From DASVUC01 sp038237225 (GTDB lineage: Bacteria; Planctomycetota; Phycisphaerae; Tepidisphaerales; Tepidisphaeraceae), in assembly GCA_038237225.1 (NCBI GenBank), contig JBBRYX010000023.1, forward strand, positions 1 through 64,000: a stretch of DNA of 64,000 nucleotides, read 5' to 3'. Positions within the stretch are counted from its first letter, which is position 1, and every line of letters begins with the position of its first letter. Below the pieces are notes generated by a model. It did no database searches, was not told the DNA's origin, and was given only the letters and a program-made list of their open reading frames with translations. This document shows positions 61,201 to 64,000 of this stretch, one piece after another. The translations under genes and the position numbers were made by a program.

Positions 61201-63231
61201 CCAGCCGTTGATCGGCGCGCCCACCGGCGTCAGATCACTTACGTACACGAGATTGCCGGCTGCCGTCGTCACCGCGTTGCTCGTGACATTGGCTGATGCG
61301 CCATTCGCATTAGTCGCCCGAACGCGATACGTGTAGGTCGTGGCCGCCAGCGCGGTGGTATCGGTGTACGTGGTGATGTTTTGAGCGGTCGTGGTGATGG
61401 AATTCCAGACGTTCGTCGATCCCGTCATCCGCTCGAGGATGAACCCGGTCTCATTCGTCGAATTGTCCTGCCAGGTGAGGCTCACGCTGGTGGATGTCAC
61501 CGGCGTCGCGACCAAACTGCTCGGCGCCAAAGGGGTGAGCGCGCTCGCCAAGTTGAACTGTACCCAGTTGAACAGCGCAACCTGCCCATTGGTTGCGTTG
61601 GTATCGAACATCAACTTGAGGATATGTTGGCCCGACGAAAGGCTGATCCCGGTCTTGCTGAGTGTCTGCCAGCCCGTGCTCCCGATCGTGATCGCGCCGG
61701 AGACGTTCGCTCCATCAATTTCAACGTGAAATACCCCGCCGGTATTCGCGTTGGAAAGGCGGAAAAGACCGGTGTACGTTCCCCCAACCGCAACATCGAC
61801 TGAGTATTCAATCCACTCCGTCGCCTTCCCGATCACATCGTAACTTCCGCCGGTCGGGTCTCCGGTGCCGGCGATGTCGACGCCCTGGTTCGGGCGATAG
61901 CTGCCCGCCGAATTGACGGTGGAACTGGTGTCATGGAAGCTGATCCCTTCCAAGCCGTGATCGAAATCCTCAGCCTGGATGGGCGCGGTCACGGTCTGCG
62001 CCGCGCCGTACCATGGGACTTGCGGGTTGATTACGAACGTTGCGGCGAAGGGACTCCAGATGATGTTGGAGCCTTCATTCAAGATCGCATCGCCCGATCC
62101 CGTTCCCAGGCCGCTCGGACCATTCGAAGCGCCCCAATAGTTGTTTGTCGCGGTCAGACTGCCTTGGTATTGCAGGGTGTTCGTCAGCAAGCCGGCGTTC
62201 TCCGCGCTGGCCTCCAATCCGTTCTGGTAAATGTTGTTGCTCGTGATGACGAAGCCGGAATTGTCCTGAGGGATTGCCTTCTGATCGATCCGAATCGCGC
62301 GGCCACCGTTTCCGTACAGGTTGTTGTTCCGGATGGTGATTGCCGAGTCGCCGCCCTCAAAGCGAAGCGCGCCGCTGCTGACGTCAAAGTGGTTGCCGAT
62401 AACATTGCCTTCGATCAGCGAATTGCTCAGCGCAATCGCCAGCACGGCCTTGCCGTTGGTGTCGAAGGCATTGTTGATGATTCGGATATTGGTCTGTGCG
62501 CCCAGCGTCTGCGCCTCAAGCCCGATTGCCGCTTGAATCGCGAAACCGGGCTGCCCCTGGTTCTTATAGAAAAAGTTCCCGTCGATGGTCACGTTCTGTA
62601 GAAGTCCGCCAGACACTCCGCCGTCGGAATAGATGCCCCGCCCGGTGTTCGGACCATTGACGTTGTTGTTCCGAAAGACATTGCCCTTAATAAGGGCGAC
62701 TTTGGTGGTGCTGTTGTTCGACAGATACAACCCGGCCACGTTGTTCTGAACGATGTTGTTCAGAATCTGCGTGCCGGCGATATTCGGATTCATCACGATG
62801 CCGGCCGCCGTCGCGTTGCTCTGGCTGGTCTGGCCCTGCACGGTAAACCCGTCAATCGTTACATCGTTCGCCAGGATTTTGAATGAGTAACCGCGGGTGG
62901 TATCGGCATTGAGGAGTCCATCGAGAATGGATTCTCCGAGACCGGCAGCGCGAGCATTGCTCCGGCCATCGACTCCCGCCATCGCACCTTTTAGCGTGAC
63001 GGTCTTTCCAATCACGACCGATTCAGAATAGGTCCCCGGATCAACGGTGATGGTCGCCCCCAGGCTGGCCGCATCCACCGCGGCCTGGATGGTGGCGAAG
63101 TTCGTGGCGTTGCCAACGATGTGCGCAGCCCAATACTGCCGCCGTTCCAGCGACTCAATCAGACCCGCGCTCAGCGCGGAGTTCAGTACGCACGTACTTC
63201 GAGATTGTCGAGAGCGATAGGATCGCGCCAT
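58216..63231 (-). CDS. Large modular secreted protein: beta-helix, CBM6, NPCBM, FN3 repeats
   Basis: The 1671-residue protein starts with the exported-protein motif ESLERRQYWA. The order is a right-handed beta-helix with pectate-lyase-like repeats (about 40-400, IRNNNLYGNGGRAI), a CBM6-like domain (about 420-570, IQAEDFDHG), an FN3, and an NPCBM-like domain (about 665-810, GINGWGPIEKD-type and GLGVHATSDITY). Four FN3 repeats of near-identical sequence follow, each of the form PxAPxxLxATxxSxTQINLxW. A jelly-roll with GYGDGDEATVVSYG, one more FN3 and a DUF1349-like sandwich complete it. No LPXTG or PEP-CTERM tail is seen, so it may be released or held by its modules. GGAGGAGG precedes the ATG at 63231. 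Confidence 0.9.
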   Translation of the reverse strand: MARSYRSRQSRSTCVLNSALSAGLIESLERRQYWAAHIVGNATNFATIQAAVDAASLGATITVDPGTYSESVVIGKTVTLKGAMAGVDGRSNARAAGLGESILDGLLNADTTRGYSFKILANDVTIDGFTVQGQTSQSNATAAGIVMNPNIAGTQILNNIVQNNVAGLYLSNNSTTKVALIKGNVFRNNNVNGPNTGRGIYSDGGVSGGLLQNVTIDGNFFYKNQGQPGFAIQAAIGLEAQTLGAQTNIRIINNAFDTNGKAVLAIALSNSLIEGNVIGNHFDVSSGALRFEGGDSAITIRNNNLYGNGGRAIRIDQKAIPQDNSGFVITSNNIYQNGLEASAENAGLLTNTLQYQGSLTATNNYWGASNGPSGLGTGSGDAILNEGSNIIWSPFAATFVINPQVPWYGAAQTVTAPIQAEDFDHGLEGISFHDTSSTVNSAGSYRPNQGVDIAGTGDPTGGSYDVIGKATEWIEYSVDVAVGGTYTGLFRLSNANTGGVFHVEIDGANVSGAITIGSTGWQTLSKTGISLSSGQHILKLMFDTNATNGQVALFNWVQFNLASALTPLAPSSLVATPVTSTSVSLTWQDNSTNETGFILERMTGSTNVWNSITTTAQNITTYTDTTALAATTYTYRVRATNANGASANVTSNAVTTAAGNLVYVSDLTPVGAPINGWGPIEKDKSNGGQLAGDGNTITLNTVTYTKGLGVHATSDITYTLNGAYSSFQSDVGVDDETGAAAGLFFRVYGDGVVLFDSLGMTQASATQSVNVSVAGVTTLRLLVDDLDGDYSYDHGDWANARLTLASTPAAPTGLTATPFSETQINLAWTDVSGETGYKVLRSTDNVVFAQVGVTLAANAISYNDTSVSGSTLYYYKIVATSAGGDSPASSVASSQPLQKPAAPAGLTATPFSATQINLAWSDVAGETGFKVLRSTDNVTFAQIGVTLAANTLSYSDTGVSGTTLYSYQIVAVNGAGDSLPSNTASSQPLQPPAAPTNLVANALTPSQINLSWTDVAGETGYKIERSLNAASGFAPLGTAGANATSYSDTTVSASTQYYYRIRATNAAGDSPYSNTSGAATPTGPTVPTVPGNLTATAASSSQINLSWIDTSSNETGFKIERSLDGTTAWALMGTVAANVNTYSDSNALAPATKYYYRVRATNLAGDSANSNVANATTQSAPVSTSQTYIATGGVWKYLDNGTNQGTAWRATGFSDGTWASGAAQLGYGDGDEATVVSYGSNASTKFVTTYFRKSFTVADPSQVTALALRLLRDDGAVVYLNGTEIYRSNMPTGTISNTTLASTAVEDNAFYSSAVSPALLLTGINVIAVEIHQADRTSSDISFDFELKATLSGATPTAPAAPTSLVATASTSTQIDLTWVDNASNETGFIIERSPDGSTGWTQIATPAQNVTSYSDTGRSASTQYFYRIRANNGVGPSANSNNANATTPAAPSLPAPWVNGDIGSTGATGSSTYSAGTFTVSGSGVDIWGTADSFQFMYQPWSGNGQIIAKVNSIQLTENYAQAGVMFRDSLAANAQQAAMVVTAQTSHEIGFVRRTSTGGSSSVTTTTGGFIWIKLIRNGTTITGYKSTDGATWTSVGSATFSMGTNIYVGLAVTSRVPGTLCTATFSNVSTSTSTSTTLAATQTQALTVQAPTTTALTTNTTDKNTILA

Positions 63232-63394
63232 AGAGAGCCCCTCCTCCGATAGGCTCAGTTATGACTCTATAAAAAATAGCCGCGCTATAAATGAATGCGG
63301 AATGAGAACAGCTCACCCACGGCCGCGCAGCCAAGTCGTTTTAGGACCATACCCCACTCCGGCCGATAATCCTACTAAAAAACCCTAACCTGAA

Positions 63395-63496
63395 TCAGGA
63401 GACGAACTTCCTGACCGTTTCAGGGTCAACCTTAACGGCTTCGTGCGATACGCTGAAAGCGGCCGCTTCGTACTCGCGATTGATCTCACAAACCAT
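63395..63496 (-). CDS. Possible small protein (33 residues), unknown
   Basis: ATG at 63496 opens MVCEINREYEAAAFSVSHEA and the frame continues VKVDPETVRKFVS to TGA at 63395. The composition is that of a soluble, coding-like peptide, and a TTATAAAG word lies about 20 bases upstream. No strong ribosome binding site is present (only GGAT). It is too short to classify and could be a leftover of a longer gene. Confidence 0.28.
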   Translation of the reverse strand: MVCEINREYEAAAFSVSHEAVKVDPETVRKFVS

Positions 63497-63677
63497 TGAT
63501 CCGACGTTCTTTATAAGAGTTTATCTGCTAGTCCTCATGCGGGATCGTTCGGTGAATGGCCGGTACGGCTGTTCCGGTTGGGCAAGTTAGGAAAAATGAT
63601 GAGAGTTGGCCGGTATTTTCTAATGATTCGTTCGACACACCGCTCTTTGAAACTATCGGAAAAGTCTTCTTTGCTAC

Positions 63678-63745
63678 CGATGGGGCACCGATGCACACCG
63701 ATAAAATGCGTTGATCATCGGTGTGCATGGGTGCCCCATCGGTGG
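63678..63745. repeat. Long palindrome, ~26-base arms
   Basis: CCGATGGGGCACCGATGCAC and six further bases at 63678-63703 pair with the complementary stretch at about 63717-63745, with few mismatches. The sequence ACCGATGGGGCACC type is different from the other families here. It lies about 60 bases before tRNA-Leu. Confidence 0.8.
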
Positions 63746-63804
63746 CTACCTTTGCTTTTGACGTGAAGTAGGTTCTGATCGGCTGGAGCACCGGAAAGGC
63801 AATT

Positions 63805-63886
63805 GCAGGAGTGGCGGAATTGGCAGACGCGCTGGTCTTAGGAGCCAGTACCGAAAGGTGTAGGGGTTCGAGTCCCCTCTCCTGCA
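63805..63886 (+). tRNA. tRNA-Leu (anticodon TAG)
   Basis: An 82-base tRNA with acceptor GCAGGAG pairing to CTCCTGC (discriminator A at 63886) and D arm GGCGGAATTGGCAGACGC. The anticodon stem CTGGT/GCCAG has loop CTTAGGA (anticodon TAG, reading CUA/CUG), followed by a variable arm (TACCGAAAGGTG) and T arm AGGGGTTCGAGTCCCCT. The long variable arm and the G-rich D loop are those of a type II leucine tRNA. CCA is not encoded. Confidence 0.97.
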
Positions 63887-63906
63887 CTAACGCTGTGAGA
63901 TGAACG

Positions 63907-64000
63907 ATGCCTGGATGGTTAGCCGGAAGTCTCGCCCTTCCGATCGGCTTGATCGTCTGCTGTTGCTGCGCGAGGGCGGCGGGGGATTCGATATGGGTCA
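63907..64000 (+). CDS. Start of a secreted protein, cut by the window edge
   Basis: The ATG at 63907 opens MPGWLAGSLALPIGLIVCCC followed by CARAAGDSIWV to the edge. It looks like a signal peptide with a hydrophobic core and cleavage near ARA-AG. The Cys cluster at the end of the core might alternatively suggest a lipoprotein. Nothing can be said of the mature protein. Confidence 0.5.
   Translation, partial: MPGWLAGSLALPIGLIVCCCCARAAGDSIWV

Larger units (their letters stand above)
63232..63804. other. Long intergenic region upstream of the large secreted protein
   Basis: These 573 bases hold the 5' leader of the secreted protein gene, with AT-rich TATAAA/TTTATAG words at 63255-63290. They also contain one possible 33-residue frame (63395-63496, minus) and a long palindrome at 63678-63745. 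A longer minus-strand frame covering 63528-63887 runs across the tRNA and is rejected. Confidence 0.6.

Noticed and set aside
63528..63887. A 119-residue frame on the minus strand
   Set aside because: It runs antisense across tRNA-Leu and the palindrome at 63678-63745. Its start is the reverse of the tRNA T arm and acceptor, a common false gene.

Overview
The window is GC-rich chromosomal DNA, most likely from a member of the Planctomycetota, and probably the class Phycisphaerae. This is an inference from four things seen here. Two secreted proteins carry the planctomycete N-terminal LEPR/LERR-type motif (ILEPRQMLA and SLERRQYWA). There is an exosortase/EpsI/TPR/Wzc-type exopolysaccharide locus. 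The ATP synthase genes are split. Many palindromic repeats of the kind common in these genomes lie between genes.

Layout. 1-140 is the 3' end of a group II intron, with the last codons of its maturase plus domains V and VI, placed directly before obgE. Next come a DUF1802 gene, a secreted PA14 plus metallophosphoesterase protein, threonine aldolase, and a MoeB/rhodanese E1-like enzyme with its own promoter and a terminator hairpin just before its start codon. From 5.9 to 13.8 kb there are a GH43 glycosidase, pterin dehydratase and a complete branched-chain amino acid ABC transporter (livK-H-M-G-F), flanked by two copies of a ~255 bp repeat. From 13.8 to 19.5 kb there are a porin-like protein, a polysaccharide deacetylase, an alkaline-phosphatase-like lipoprotein overlapped by a DUF433 gene, a zinc-ribbon protein and metG. 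20.0-25.5 kb on the minus strand is an ATP synthase operon (atpZ, atpI-like, B, E, F, H, A) that ends at a terminator after atpA, without gamma, beta or epsilon.

25.7-39.7 kb is the envelope/exopolysaccharide region. It holds a GT-C glycosyltransferase, a small zinc-ribbon membrane protein, a polysaccharide export lipoprotein with a structured leader, an exosortase, an EpsI-family protein, a 1572-residue TPR protein and a chain-length/tyrosine-kinase fusion ending in a Tyr-rich tail. The set closes at a strong terminator. I see no PEP-CTERM-like substrate in the window, so the exosortase targets would be encoded elsewhere.

39.7-64 kb is mixed. It contains a DUF2007 protein, an MBL-fold nuclease, a second GH43, a stand-alone LigD-type 3'-phosphoesterase, and an ackA-phosphoketolase pair (the phosphoketolase/acetate shunt) followed by a phytoene/squalene synthase homologue that has lost both aspartate motifs. 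Then come a small lipoprotein, RNase D, a lone receiver domain, pdxA, riboflavin synthase, an overlapping SDR / CE15-like esterase / TPR-GT41 set, DUF486, truD, a 1671-residue modular secreted beta-helix/CBM/FN3 protein, tRNA-Leu(TAG), and the start of a secreted protein at the right edge.

The strongest unexplained signals are the intron end, the leader RNA of the exopolysaccharide locus, the attenuator-like element before moeB, the degenerate isoprenoid synthase in the phosphoketolase operon, and palindromic repeats whose TAG/TAA supplies the stop codon of neighbouring genes. All functions are assigned from motif recognition by eye. No database search was run.
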